61,034 nt of DNA from an uncultured Ignavibacteria bacterium (GTDB lineage Bacteria > Bacteroidota > Ignavibacteria > Ch128b). Positions 8,287-17,292 of this stretch are shown here, piece after piece. A model generated the notes under the pieces. The model did no database searches, was not told the DNA's origin, and saw nothing but the letters and a program-made list of their open reading frames with translations. The stretch's first letter is position 1. The number at the start of each line of letters is the position of its first letter. The translations under genes and the position numbers were made by a program. The DNA lies in assembly GCA_937944105.1 (NCBI GenBank), contig CALDZP010000036.1:1-61034 (forward strand), written 5' to 3'.

Positions 8287-8317
8287 TTGAAACTCATTCA
8301 GGTTATAGTTAATTTTG
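8287..8317 (+). promoter_or_regulatory. Bacteroidota-type promoter (TTG, 20 bases, TAATTTTG)
   Basis: TTG at 8287-8289, then 20 bases, then TAATTTTG at 8310-8317. Spacing and -7 sequence are the same as in the promoter at 6203-6234. It predicts a start near 8323 and a leader of about 14 bases that contains the GGAGG of the following gene. Confidence 0.55.
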
Positions 8318-8336
8318 AATAAAAATGGAGGAAACA

Positions 8337-8756
8337 ATGGCTTCTGATAAAGGTGTTGCAAAAGGATTAATAATTGGTTTTCTTGCTGGAAGTGTTGTTG
8401 GTGGATTGGTTGCTCTTCTCTTTGCTCCTAAAAGTGGAAAAGAATTAAGGCAGGATATTAAAAATAAAGCGACTGATTTTAAAGAAGATATTGATGAAAT
8501 TTATAGCCAAACAAAAGAAAAAGTTCAGGAATTGATTAACGAAGGTAAAAAAAAATCCGAGACTTTAGTTCAGGAAGCAAAAGAGAAAGCTCAGAATATT
8601 TTATCTGAAGCTGAAAAAGTTTTACAAGAGGCAAAGACAAAGGCATCTGAAAAAGTTGAGAAAATTAAATCGGATATCTCAAAGGAAGCTGGTCGTGTCA
8701 AGACCGCCATTGATGCTGGAGTTGAAGCTTACAAGCAAGAAAAAGAATCAACTTAA
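8337..8756 (+). CDS. YtxH domain protein
   Basis: 139 residues. The start is placed at the ATG at 8337 because GGAGG at 8327-8331 sits five bases before it; the ATG at 8325 overlaps this ribosome binding site. The first part is a glycine-rich membrane segment (GLIIGFLAGSVVGGLVALLFAPKSGKELR), the YtxH signature. A long charged coiled coil with heptad-like Lys/Glu repeats follows to the end. YtxH proteins are small envelope- and stress-associated proteins of unclear biochemical role. The next gene (8759) encodes a second membrane-anchored coiled-coil protein, so the two probably work together. Confidence 0.85.
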   Translation: MASDKGVAKGLIIGFLAGSVVGGLVALLFAPKSGKELRQDIKNKATDFKEDIDEIYSQTKEKVQELINEGKKKSETLVQEAKEKAQNILSEAEKVLQEAKTKASEKVEKIKSDISKEAGRVKTAIDAGVEAYKQEKEST

Positions 8757-8758
8757 TA

Positions 8759-9160
8759 TTGCAAGTGGAATTATTACTTAATATTTTTCTAGTAATTGTT
8801 TATTTATCAATTAGTGCATTTCTTGTTTATTTTATTTTCTTTTTAAAGGATTTACTTAATTCTATTAAAAATATTGATAAAAACATTTCTGAAACTATTG
8901 GCAACCTTAATCAAGTATTAGACAATTTTAATTCTACACTTACAGATGTATCCACACTTTCAAAAAATTTGAACTCTGAATTAACAAGTCTCAGCGAAAC
9001 TCTGGAGCCAATCAAGGAAACTGCCAGAGATTATAAAAGAATTAAAGACAAGGTTGTTAATACAATAGAAGAACCAATTGATGAAATACAATCGAATGCG
9101 AGAGCCATACTTAAAGGGATTAAAGTTTTTTTCCAGACTTTGTTCAGAAGATCGGTTTAA
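8759..9160 (+). CDS. DUF948-like membrane-anchored coiled-coil protein
   Basis: 133 residues from TTG 8759; GTG 8765 is an alternative. One N-terminal membrane helix (about 5-28, LLNIFLVIVYLSISAFLVYF) is followed by a long helical region with repeated asparagine/leucine heptads: IKNIDKNISETIGNL, LDNFNSTLTDVSTLSKNL, LNSELTSLSETLEPI. This layout is that of DUF948 proteins, which commonly sit next to YtxH genes, as here, with two bases between. It is probably a structural envelope protein facing the cytoplasm or periplasm through its coiled coil; no enzymatic motif is visible. Confidence 0.75.
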   Translation: MQVELLLNIFLVIVYLSISAFLVYFIFFLKDLLNSIKNIDKNISETIGNLNQVLDNFNSTLTDVSTLSKNLNSELTSLSETLEPIKETARDYKRIKDKVVNTIEEPIDEIQSNARAILKGIKVFFQTLFRRSV

Positions 9161-9219
9161 GAGTTTTCTTTTTTTTCGATCTAAATTTTTTTGGCAATTA
9201 AATAAAATTTTCATTTTAA

Positions 9220-9248
9220 TTGAATTTTCTTTCCAATACTTATTTTTG
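9220..9248 (+). promoter_or_regulatory. Possible Bacteroidota-type promoter for the EF-G paralogue
   Basis: TTG at 9220-9222, 18 bases, TATTTTTG at 9241-9248. The -7 element fits TAnnTTTG; the spacing is one base shorter than usual. It would give a leader of about 50 bases ending in GGAGGT before the TTG start at 9304. Confidence 0.35.
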
Positions 9249-9303
9249 TTAAATCTTTTGATTAAAATTAATTCAGTCCAAAATAAATCAGCGGAGGTAT
9301 CTC

Positions 9304-11391
9304 TTGAAAGAGTATAAATCAAAAAATATCAGAAATATTACCCTTGTGGGGCACGGTGGTGCAGGTAAAACTTCTTTAGTTGAGGCTATGCTTTTTACGG
9401 CTGGCGTCACTACAAGATTAGGTAAAATCGAAGAAGGAAATACAATTTCCGATTTTAAACCTGAGGAAATTGAAAGACAAATTTCAACTTCTGCCGCTTT
9501 AATGCATTGTGAATGGAATCAAAATAAAATTAATATTATTGATACGCCCGGTTATGCTGATTTTATTGGAGAAGTTTTAAGTGGATTAAGCGTTGCTGAT
9601 GCCGCTATTTTAACTCTTAAAGCCGTTGAAGGTATTGAAGTGGGAAGTGAAAAAGTATGGAAATTAATAAAAAATCATGAACTTCCTTCCATGATAGTTA
9701 TTAACAAATGTGATAATGAAAGAGCTGATTTCGATGCAGTGGTTAATTCAGTTAATCAAAAATTAACTCATGATGCGGTGATTGTACAATTTCCTGTCAA
9801 TCAGGGGTTGAATTTTAATGCTGTGGTTGATTTAGTTAAGATGAAGCAGCTCACTTATGATAAAAATGGGAATGGAAAATATCGAGTCGAGGAAATTTCT
9901 GATAATGTGAAGGCAACAGCGGAAAAGTTGCGAAATGAACTTATTGAAAAAATTGCTGAATCAGATGAAGAATTAATGAACAAATATTTTGAAAATGGTG
10001 AGTTAACTGAGGAGGAAATAGTAAATGGTCTGAGAAAAGGAATTTTAAATAGAAGTCTTGTCCCAGTAATTCCAGTTTCTGCAACATCCAATGTAAATAC
10101 GGGGGGTTTCCTTGATTTTGTTGTTTCATATTTACCATCTCCAGCGGAGCGTAATAAAATAAAATGTTATCAAAATGGTAATGAAATTGAACTCGAAATA
10201 AGAGAAGATGGCGAACCAGCATTGTTTGTTTTTAAAACCATTGCAGAATCTGCAATAGGTGAGTTATCACTTTTCAAAGTTTATAGTGGAACAATTACAC
10301 ATGGTCTGGATTTATTTAATACTTCCACAAATAAATTCGAAAGAACGAGCCAGATATATATTTTGAATGGGAAAAATCGAGTTGAAGTTGCTCATCTTTA
10401 TGCAGGTGATCTTGGTGCAGTAGTTAGATTAAAAGATACACACACGAATAATACTCTTTGCTCAAAAAACTTAAACATAAAATTCAAAGAAATTCAATTC
10501 CCCGAGCCAATAATCCATTTTGCAGTAAAATCGAAATCTCAGGGTGATGAAGATAAAATAGCAAATGGATTTCACTCACTACATCAAGAAGATCCAACAT
10601 TTGTTATGTATTTTGATCCTGAACTTTCTCAGACAGTTATAGGCGGACAGGGTGAATTACATTTAACATTAGCTGCAAAAAAATTAAAAGAAAAATTTGG
10701 TGTTGAAGTTGATCTTGTGGAACCGAGAATACCATATCGAGAAACAATTAAAGGTGTGTGCAACGATGCAGAATATAAACATAAAAAACAGACAGGCGGT
10801 CGTGGACAATATGGTCATGTTCACTTGAAGATAGAACCACTTAAAAGAGGCGAAGGTTTTCAATTCGTTGATGCAATTGTGGGCGGAGTTGTTCCAGGTA
10901 GATTTGTTCCAGCAGTAGAAAAGGGAGTTTTAGAAACGATGTCGAAGGGTGTTCTGGCTGGTTATAAAGTTGTTGATGTTAAAGTGACTTTATTCGATGG
11001 TTCACATCATTCTGTTGATTCTGATGAATTATCATTTAAGATTGCAGGTTCTCAAGCTTTCAAAAAAGGATTTCTTTCAGCAAATCCATGTTTACTTGAA
11101 CCGATCCAAGAAGTGACTATTCGTGTGCCCGAGGAGTTCATGGGTGATGTTATGGGTGATATTTCGAGTAGAAGAGGAAAAATTCTCGGAATGGATTCAG
11201 ATGGCGAATTTCAAATTATTAAAGCTTTAATTCCATTAGCGGAAATGTTCAAATATGCCACACAGTTGAGAAGTTTAACTCAAGGTAAAGGGAGTTATGA
11301 GATGAAATTGTCGCACTATGAAGAAGTTCCAAAAGAGATTGAAGCTAAAATTATCGCTGCAGCAGAAAAACAAAAAGAAGAAGAAGATTAA
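9304..11391 (+). CDS. Elongation factor G paralogue (EF-G2 type)
   Basis: A 695-residue translation GTPase with the full EF-G domain set. G1 is GHGGAGKTS (16-24), G3 is DTPG (80-83) and G4 is NKCD (134-137). In ordinary EF-G, G1 reads AHIDAGKTT and switch I contains ERGITI; here they are GHGGAGKTS and ERQISTSAA, which places it in the EF-G2/FusA2-like branch rather than the main translocase. Domain IV includes the conserved GGRGQYGHVHLKIEP segment and domain V the FMGDVMGDISSRRGKI segment. The start is TTG, supported by GGAGGT six bases upstream. Some EF-G paralogues act in ribosome recycling or have low translocation activity; the role here is not readable from sequence. Confidence 0.88.
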   Translation: MKEYKSKNIRNITLVGHGGAGKTSLVEAMLFTAGVTTRLGKIEEGNTISDFKPEEIERQISTSAALMHCEWNQNKINIIDTPGYADFIGEVLSGLSVADAAILTLKAVEGIEVGSEKVWKLIKNHELPSMIVINKCDNERADFDAVVNSVNQKLTHDAVIVQFPVNQGLNFNAVVDLVKMKQLTYDKNGNGKYRVEEISDNVKATAEKLRNELIEKIAESDEELMNKYFENGELTEEEIVNGLRKGILNRSLVPVIPVSATSNVNTGGFLDFVVSYLPSPAERNKIKCYQNGNEIELEIREDGEPALFVFKTIAESAIGELSLFKVYSGTITHGLDLFNTSTNKFERTSQIYILNGKNRVEVAHLYAGDLGAVVRLKDTHTNNTLCSKNLNIKFKEIQFPEPIIHFAVKSKSQGDEDKIANGFHSLHQEDPTFVMYFDPELSQTVIGGQGELHLTLAAKKLKEKFGVEVDLVEPRIPYRETIKGVCNDAEYKHKKQTGGRGQYGHVHLKIEPLKRGEGFQFVDAIVGGVVPGRFVPAVEKGVLETMSKGVLAGYKVVDVKVTLFDGSHHSVDSDELSFKIAGSQAFKKGFLSANPCLLEPIQEVTIRVPEEFMGDVMGDISSRRGKILGMDSDGEFQIIKALIPLAEMFKYATQLRSLTQGKGSYEMKLSHYEEVPKEIEAKIIAAAEKQKEEED

Positions 11392-11888
11392 TGCAGAGAT
11401 TATTTTCTCCATGGCGTTCTGAATATATTGAGTCGTTTCAGAGTCCTAAAGATGAAGGCTGTATTTTTTGCAATGCTAAAAATGAGAATGTTGACGATGA
11501 AAATTCGCTTGTTGTTTATAAAGGTAGAAATATTTTCATTTTAATGAATAGATATCCTTATAACAATGGTCATCTTTTAATTATTCCTTATAGACATATT
11601 GCAAAAATTTGTGAAATGAATGAAGAAGAGCGTATCGAGACTTTCTATTTAATTGAAAAATCTGTAGATGCACTCGAAAAAACTATGTCTGCTCAGGGGC
11701 ATAATATCGGTACAAATTTAGGAAGAGTTGCAGGTGCTGGAATTGAAGATCATATACATTTTCATGTTGTTCCAAGATGGAATGGTGATACTAATTTCAT
11801 GCCTGTTCTTGGAGATGTAAAATTAATTTCTGAAGATATGAAAAAAACAAAATTGAGATTGTCAAAATATTTTAAGGAGAATTTATGA
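11391..11888 (+). CDS. HIT family hydrolase/phosphorylase (Ap4A-type)
   Basis: A 165-residue histidine-triad protein. The active site reads HIHFHVV (121-127), with His121, 123 and 125 as the triad, and the zinc pair is Cys24-x2-Cys27 in GCIFC. The N-terminal LFSPWRSEYI and the NLGRVAGAGIEDH segment are characteristic of the group annotated as diadenosine tetraphosphate phosphorylase-like or AMP-forming HIT hydrolases. The likely activity is cleavage of dinucleoside polyphosphates or nucleotide-acyl bonds. The start overlaps the last base of the EF-G gene, and the stop overlaps the UDP-glucose dehydrogenase start by four bases, so the three are translationally coupled. Confidence 0.9.
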   Translation: MQRLFSPWRSEYIESFQSPKDEGCIFCNAKNENVDDENSLVVYKGRNIFILMNRYPYNNGHLLIIPYRHIAKICEMNEEERIETFYLIEKSVDALEKTMSAQGHNIGTNLGRVAGAGIEDHIHFHVVPRWNGDTNFMPVLGDVKLISEDMKKTKLRLSKYFKENL

Positions 11889-13228
11889 AAATTGCTGTAG
11901 TTGGAACTGGATATGTTGGTCTGGTAACAGGTGTATGTCTTGCTGAGACAGGTAATAAAGTTATATGTGTTGATAAAGATAAAACAAAACTGGAAAGATT
12001 CAGACAGGGTGATCCCGTTATATATGAAAAAAATCTCACTGAGCTTTTAAATCATAACCTTCAAAAAAAGAGGATTGAATTTACTGAAGATTTAAGGTAT
12101 GCTGTTGAAAATTCAGAGATAATTTTCTTTTGTCTTCCAACTCCTCAAGGCGATGATGGTGCAGCTGATTTACAGCATGTTCTTCAAGTCGCTGAACAAT
12201 GCGGAGAAATCTTATCTCGATTAGATGAAAAATCTTATAAAATTTTTGTCAATAAAAGTACAGTCCCCGTTGGTACTTCAGATTTGGTAAGAGAGAAAAT
12301 TAAATCTAAAGCTGGAGAATTTCCATTTGATGTTGTTAGTAATCCTGAATTTCTAAGGGAAGGTTTTGCTGTTGAAGATTTTATGAAGCCAGATAGAATT
12401 GTTGTTGGAACTTCATCAGACAGAGCAAGGGAACTAATGAAAATGCTTTATGAACCTTTTGTTAGAAGTGGTAATCCAATTTATTTTATGGATGAAAAAA
12501 GTGCGGAAGTTACTAAATATGCTGCCAATTGTTTTCTTGCAACTAAAATTACATTTATGAATGAGATTGCTAATTATTGTGAAAAAGTTGGTGCTAATGT
12601 AGATATGGTGAGAATTGCGATGGGAGCAGATAACAGAATTGGAAAAAGATTTTTATTTCCTGGTATAGGATTTGGTGGTAGCTGTTTTCCAAAAGATATT
12701 AAAGCCCTTCAAAGATCTTTTCAAGATGTTCAAGTAGAATCCAATATTATCAACGCTGTTATTGAAACAAATGAAAAACAAAAGCTTGTGTTAATTAATA
12801 AAATCATGAAACATTTTAATAATGATATTAGTGGAAAAACTTTTGCTTTATGGGGTCTTGCATTTAAACCAGAAACTGATGATGTAAGAGAAGCTCCAGC
12901 GTTTAAGATCATTGATAAAATTCTTGAACTTGGTGGGAAAATTGTAGCATACGATCCAGAGGCAATGGATAATACACGCAAAATTTATGGGGATAAAATT
13001 AATTATGCTCCTGATGCAATTTCTGCATGTAAAGATGTTGATGCTTTAATAATCGCAACGGAGTGGAATGAATTCCGAACCCCTGATTTTGAAGCTTTGA
13101 GAAATGCTATGAAAGAGTTTGTAATTTTTGATGGAAGAAATGTATTTGATAATGAAAAAGCTTTGAAATACAAATTTGTTTATTATTCAATAGGTAGAAA
13201 GCCAGTTTTAAAAGAAGATTTACAATAA
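11885..13228 (+). CDS. ugd: UDP-glucose 6-dehydrogenase
   Basis: Oxidises UDP-glucose to UDP-glucuronate with two NAD+ for envelope polysaccharides. 447 residues, normal length. The N-terminal Rossmann motif is GTGYVGLVTG (7-16). The catalytic cysteine is Cys267 in GFGGSCFPKD. The middle domain has the conserved SNPEFLREG (152-160) and the substrate-binding lysine in ATKITFMNEI. The C-terminal domain contains LAFKPETDDVREAP. The ATGA overlap with the HIT gene and the one-base overlap with the next oxidoreductase gene show tight coupling. The next gene is of a type often found in polysaccharide clusters, which supports a role in nucleotide-sugar supply. Confidence 0.95.
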   Translation: MKIAVVGTGYVGLVTGVCLAETGNKVICVDKDKTKLERFRQGDPVIYEKNLTELLNHNLQKKRIEFTEDLRYAVENSEIIFFCLPTPQGDDGAADLQHVLQVAEQCGEILSRLDEKSYKIFVNKSTVPVGTSDLVREKIKSKAGEFPFDVVSNPEFLREGFAVEDFMKPDRIVVGTSSDRARELMKMLYEPFVRSGNPIYFMDEKSAEVTKYAANCFLATKITFMNEIANYCEKVGANVDMVRIAMGADNRIGKRFLFPGIGFGGSCFPKDIKALQRSFQDVQVESNIINAVIETNEKQKLVLINKIMKHFNNDISGKTFALWGLAFKPETDDVREAPAFKIIDKILELGGKIVAYDPEAMDNTRKIYGDKINYAPDAISACKDVDALIIATEWNEFRTPDFEALRNAMKEFVIFDGRNVFDNEKALKYKFVYYSIGRKPVLKEDLQ

Positions 13229-15357
13229 TGAAACAACTTGTTCAGAGAATAAAAGATGGGGAGATGAAAGTAGTTGATCTCCCCATTCCGTTTTTAAAAC
13301 CCAAGGGTGTGCTTGTAAAAAATTATTATTCACTTATAAGTGCTGGAACAGAGAGAACAACTGTTGAATCGGGAAAAGAAAATTTATTAATCCGTGCATA
13401 TAAAAATCCAGAAATAGTAAAACAGGTTTATCAAATAATTAAAAGAGACGGCTTAGTTCCGACCATTGAACGAATTCTTGGTAACTTAAATGATTATAAA
13501 ACGCTTGGATACAGTTCAGCTGGTGTTGTGATAGAATCTTCAAGTGAAAAATTTAAACCTGGAGATCGAGTTGCCTGTGCTGGTGTTGGATATGCAAATC
13601 ATGCTGAGATAATTTATGTTCCAGAAAATTTATGTGTTAAGCTTCCTGAAAATGTTAGTTTTGAAGAGGGAGCTTTTACAACCATTGGTGCAATTGCTCT
13701 TCAAGGTATCAGACTTGCAAATCCAACTTTAGGTGAAACCGTTGTAGTCATTGGTTTGGGTTTACTTGGAATAATAACCGTTCAATTATTGAAAGCAAAC
13801 GGATGCAGAGTAATTGGTCTCGATATATCAGAAGATGCGCTCAATTTCGCCAGAAATTTTGGTTGTGATTTTGTATTAAAAAGTTCAAAACAGGAAAAAG
13901 ATACAATTTTTAATCTTACAAATGGTTTTGGAGCGGATAAAGTTATTATTACAGCTGCAACTGAAAGTAATGAACCAATCGAACTTGCAGGTTTAATCTC
14001 AAAAGAGAAAGGTAAAGTTGTAGTTGTAGGTGCAATAAAAATGGATATTCCTCGTGGTCCCTTTTATAATAAAGAAATTGAAGTTATTATTTCAAAATCT
14101 TATGGACCTGGCAGGTACGATCCCAGATATGAAGAATTTGGTATAGATTATCCTTTCGGTTACGTTCGTTGGACTGAAAATAGAAACATGCAAGCTGTTG
14201 TTGACCTGATGAGTCAAGGTAAACTAAATACTAAAGATTTAATTACTCATAAATTCTCAATTGATAATTTTCAAAAAGCATATGATTTGATCACTGGCAA
14301 AACAAAGGAATTTTCACGGGGAATTCTTTTTGAATATGGGGAAATATCCGTTTTTGATAAAAAAATCTTTGTAACAGATAAAAAATCGAAACCTCTGAGT
14401 GAAATCTGTATAGGTTTTATTGGTGCTGGTAGTTTTGCACAGTCTTATTTACTTCCTTATTTGAAAAAACTAAATGTTAGCCTGGTCAATGTTTGTACGA
14501 CTGATGGATTAACAGCAAGTAATGTTGCTAACAAATTTGGATTTGAAAGATTTACAACAAATCCTCAAGATATTTTAACAGATTCAAAAATAAATGTAGT
14601 TTTCATAGCCACCAGACACGATAGTCATGCTAAATATGTAATTGAATCTTTAAAAGCTGGTAAAAAAGTTTTTGTTGAAAAACCACTTGCAATTTATTAT
14701 GATGAATTAAAATCTATAATGGACCTTGAACTTGATGAAAAATTTTTAATGGTGGGATTTAATAGAAGGTTCGCATCGTCCATCAAAGATATAAAAAATT
14801 TCTTTCCTACTGGACCTTTTAATTTTTTATATCGCATTAATGCTGGTAAGGTCCCATTAGAGCATTGGACACAATTTGAAGATCAAGGTGGTCGAATAAT
14901 TGGTGAAGTGTGTCATTTTATTGATACTTTATCGTTTCTAAGTGATTCATATCCAGAAAAAGTTTTTGCTCAGTCTATCTCAGAAAAAATTGGTAATACG
15001 AAGGAAAGTGACACACTATCAATTCTGATAAAATTTGAAGATGGTTCTATTGGAACAATTGTTTATCAAGCAAATGGAGATTCATCTGTTCCAAAAGAAT
15101 ATGTTGAGGTTTCTGCTCTACAGAGAACGACTATTTTAAAAAATTTCGAAAGTGTAGATTTTTATCATGGTGGAAAGAAGAAGACAAAATATTATTCTGG
15201 TAAAGGACACAAAGAAGAAGTAGAAGAATTTATTAAAGCTATTCGGCGGGGGGATAAATCACCCATTGATTTAACGTCCATTTATTTGACCACTCAAACT
15301 ACCTTTGCAATTGTTGAGTCTTTGATGACTGGAAAACCAGTTGAGGTAAAATTGTAA
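13228..15357 (+). CDS. Two-domain oxidoreductase: zinc-type alcohol dehydrogenase fused to Gfo/Idh/MocA
   Basis: 709 residues made of two dehydrogenases. Residues 1 to about 375 are a medium-chain dehydrogenase, with an NAD(P)-binding VVIGLGLLGIITVQLL at about 172-187. Residues from about 390 are a Gfo/Idh/MocA oxidoreductase, with the Rossmann motif GFIGAGSFAQSYLLPYL and the catalytic-type EKPLAI motif. This fusion is a recognised type (bi-domain-containing oxidoreductase), common next to glycan biosynthesis genes; its reaction is not established. It probably acts on a sugar or sugar nucleotide, which fits its one-base overlap with ugd. The structural zinc cysteine cluster of classical alcohol dehydrogenases is not evident. 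Confidence 0.87.
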   Translation: MKQLVQRIKDGEMKVVDLPIPFLKPKGVLVKNYYSLISAGTERTTVESGKENLLIRAYKNPEIVKQVYQIIKRDGLVPTIERILGNLNDYKTLGYSSAGVVIESSSEKFKPGDRVACAGVGYANHAEIIYVPENLCVKLPENVSFEEGAFTTIGAIALQGIRLANPTLGETVVVIGLGLLGIITVQLLKANGCRVIGLDISEDALNFARNFGCDFVLKSSKQEKDTIFNLTNGFGADKVIITAATESNEPIELAGLISKEKGKVVVVGAIKMDIPRGPFYNKEIEVIISKSYGPGRYDPRYEEFGIDYPFGYVRWTENRNMQAVVDLMSQGKLNTKDLITHKFSIDNFQKAYDLITGKTKEFSRGILFEYGEISVFDKKIFVTDKKSKPLSEICIGFIGAGSFAQSYLLPYLKKLNVSLVNVCTTDGLTASNVANKFGFERFTTNPQDILTDSKINVVFIATRHDSHAKYVIESLKAGKKVFVEKPLAIYYDELKSIMDLELDEKFLMVGFNRRFASSIKDIKNFFPTGPFNFLYRINAGKVPLEHWTQFEDQGGRIIGEVCHFIDTLSFLSDSYPEKVFAQSISEKIGNTKESDTLSILIKFEDGSIGTIVYQANGDSSVPKEYVEVSALQRTTILKNFESVDFYHGGKKKTKYYSGKGHKEEVEEFIKAIRRGDKSPIDLTSIYLTTQTTFAIVESLMTGKPVEVKL

Positions 15358-15439
15358 AGTTTCTTCGAATATTTTTATTGTGATTAGTTTGAATTTATTT
15401 TTGTGAAAGATATATTATAGAAAGTAGACTTAAAAGGAT

Positions 15440-17278
15440 ATGCAAAAAATTAAGATATTACCTGAGAATGTTGCTTCTAAAATTGCAGCTGGAGAAGTTG
15501 TACAGCGACCAGAATCGGTCGTTAAAGAATTGCTTGAAAATTCCATTGATGCAGGTTCAACTAAAATTATTCTCATCATTAGAGATGCAGGTAAAACTTC
15601 AATTCAAGTGATTGATGATGGATATGGAATGTCTGAGGAGGATGCAAGACTGGCATTTCATCGTCATTCGACAAGTAAAATTTCTGATGTAAATGATCTT
15701 GAAAGAATTACAACTCTTGGTTTTAGAGGGGAAGCTTTATATTCTATCGCTTCTGTTTCGAGAGTGGAATTGAAAACTAAAACAGAAACGATGGAATTAG
15801 GCACTCATATAGTAATCGAAGGAGGAAAATTTATTGAACAAAAGAAAGTTAATTGTGATAAAGGTACAAATATTACAGTAAAGAATTTATTTTTTAATGT
15901 TCCTGCTCGAAGAAATTTTTTAAAGTCAAACGCCACTGAATTCAAACATATTTATGATACATTTCAAAGATTGAGTCTGAGTTATACGAATATTCATTTT
16001 ACATTTATTGATGATGATAAACTGGTAATTGACTTGCCCCCTTCTTCATTAGAAAAAAGAGTACAATATTATTTTGGAGAGTCATTTCTGGAATCATTAA
16101 TTCCAGTTCAATTTGAAAATGAGAACCTGAAAATTTGGGGATATATTGGCGCACCACATTTTGCAAAGAAAGTAAAAGGTCAGCAATTCTTATTTCTTAA
16201 TAATCGATTTGTAATTAATAAATCTATCTCTCATGCTGTTTATAGAGGTTATGAATATCTTATTGAAAAAGGTGAATATCCGTTCTATTTACTTTTTATC
16301 AGTCTCGAACCAAAACGAATTGATATTAATGTTCATCCCTCTAAGCTTGAAGTCAAGTTTGATGATGAGAATTTAATTTATTCAGCCGTTTATTCAGCTG
16401 TTAAAGACGCAATCTCATCCAAAGATTTTACTCCTCAAATTGAACTAAAAGAGCTTGATGAGTTTTCAACTCAAACAAGATTTAGAAATCCTGTTGTGGA
16501 ACCAAATAGTTTTATAGCTAAAGAAATATATGGTCAACCCAGAAAAAAATTTTCAAATTTAGATAATATTGAGTCAAAAACTTCTAAGTTAGATCAGGAT
16601 GATTTTTTACTGGATAACGATATTATTCAACAAACACAAAAAATTATTAGTACGATAGAACCTGAAAAAAGTGATGAAATCGTTGAATCAACAGTAGAAC
16701 GACAGGTATGGCAACTTCATAATAAATATATTTTAACACCGATTAAAAATGGATTGATGATAATTGATCAGCATATTGCCCACGAAAGAATTTTATACGA
16801 AAGAGCAATTCAAAGTATAGAAAATTCAATTCCATTATCTCAGCAATTATTATTTCCACAGACAATAGAACTTACCAGACCCGATTTTGATCTTCTGATG
16901 GAATTAAAAGAATATTTTGAAAAAATTGGTTTTGATTTAAAACCATTCGGAAAAACGGCAATTATAATTTACGGTATACCACAGGATGTTAAGCAAGGAA
17001 AGGAGAAAGAAGTTCTACTTGAAATTCTCGAATTGTATCGTGAATTTGCATTAACAAATATAACAGATGAAAAAGATAATCTTGCTAAATCTTTTGCATG
17101 TAAGAGTGCCATAAAGGCTGGAGATTCATTAAGTGAGAAAGAGATGCTGTCATTAATTGACAATTTGTTTGCGACCAAAGTACCTTATGTTTGTCCACAT
17201 GGTCGTCCAGTTTTTATAAAATTGACAATTGATGAACTTGATAGAAGATTTGGTCGGTCCTCTCAAAAAGAACACTAA
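15440..17278 (+). CDS. mutL: DNA mismatch repair endonuclease MutL
   Basis: 612 residues, typical of MutL. The N-terminal GHKL ATPase shows LLENSIDAG (31-39), the magnesium-binding DDGYGM and [10 protein letters not shown], plus the KSNATEFKH segment. The C-terminal domain has the metal-dependent nicking motif DQHIAHE followed by Glu (443-454; consensus DQHA-x2-E-x4-E with Ile in the fourth place), the [10 protein letters not shown] element and CPHGRP. So this MutL is the endonuclease type, as in bacteria that lack MutH. An AT-rich linker (about 330-425) joins the two halves. The gene is separated from its neighbour by 82 bases and may have its own promoter. Start ATG is preceded by AAAAGGAT. 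Confidence 0.95.
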   Translation: MQKIKILPENVASKIAAGEVVQRPESVVKELLENSIDAGSTKIILIIRDAGKTSIQVIDDGYGMSEEDARLAFHRHSTSKISDVNDLERITTLGFRGEALYSIASVSRVELKTKTETMELGTHIVIEGGKFIEQKKVNCDKGTNITVKNLFFNVPARRNFLKSNATEFKHIYDTFQRLSLSYTNIHFTFIDDDKLVIDLPPSSLEKRVQYYFGESFLESLIPVQFENENLKIWGYIGAPHFAKKVKGQQFLFLNNRFVINKSISHAVYRGYEYLIEKGEYPFYLLFISLEPKRIDINVHPSKLEVKFDDENLIYSAVYSAVKDAISSKDFTPQIELKELDEFSTQTRFRNPVVEPNSFIAKEIYGQPRKKFSNLDNIESKTSKLDQDDFLLDNDIIQQTQKIISTIEPEKSDEIVESTVERQVWQLHNKYILTPIKNGLMIIDQHIAHERILYERAIQSIENSIPLSQQLLFPQTIELTRPDFDLLMELKEYFEKIGFDLKPFGKTAIIIYGIPQDVKQGKEKEVLLEILELYREFALTNITDEKDNLAKSFACKSAIKAGDSLSEKEMLSLIDNLFATKVPYVCPHGRPVFIKLTIDELDRRFGRSSQKEH

Positions 17279-17292
17279 AAGCGAGGGTAAAA

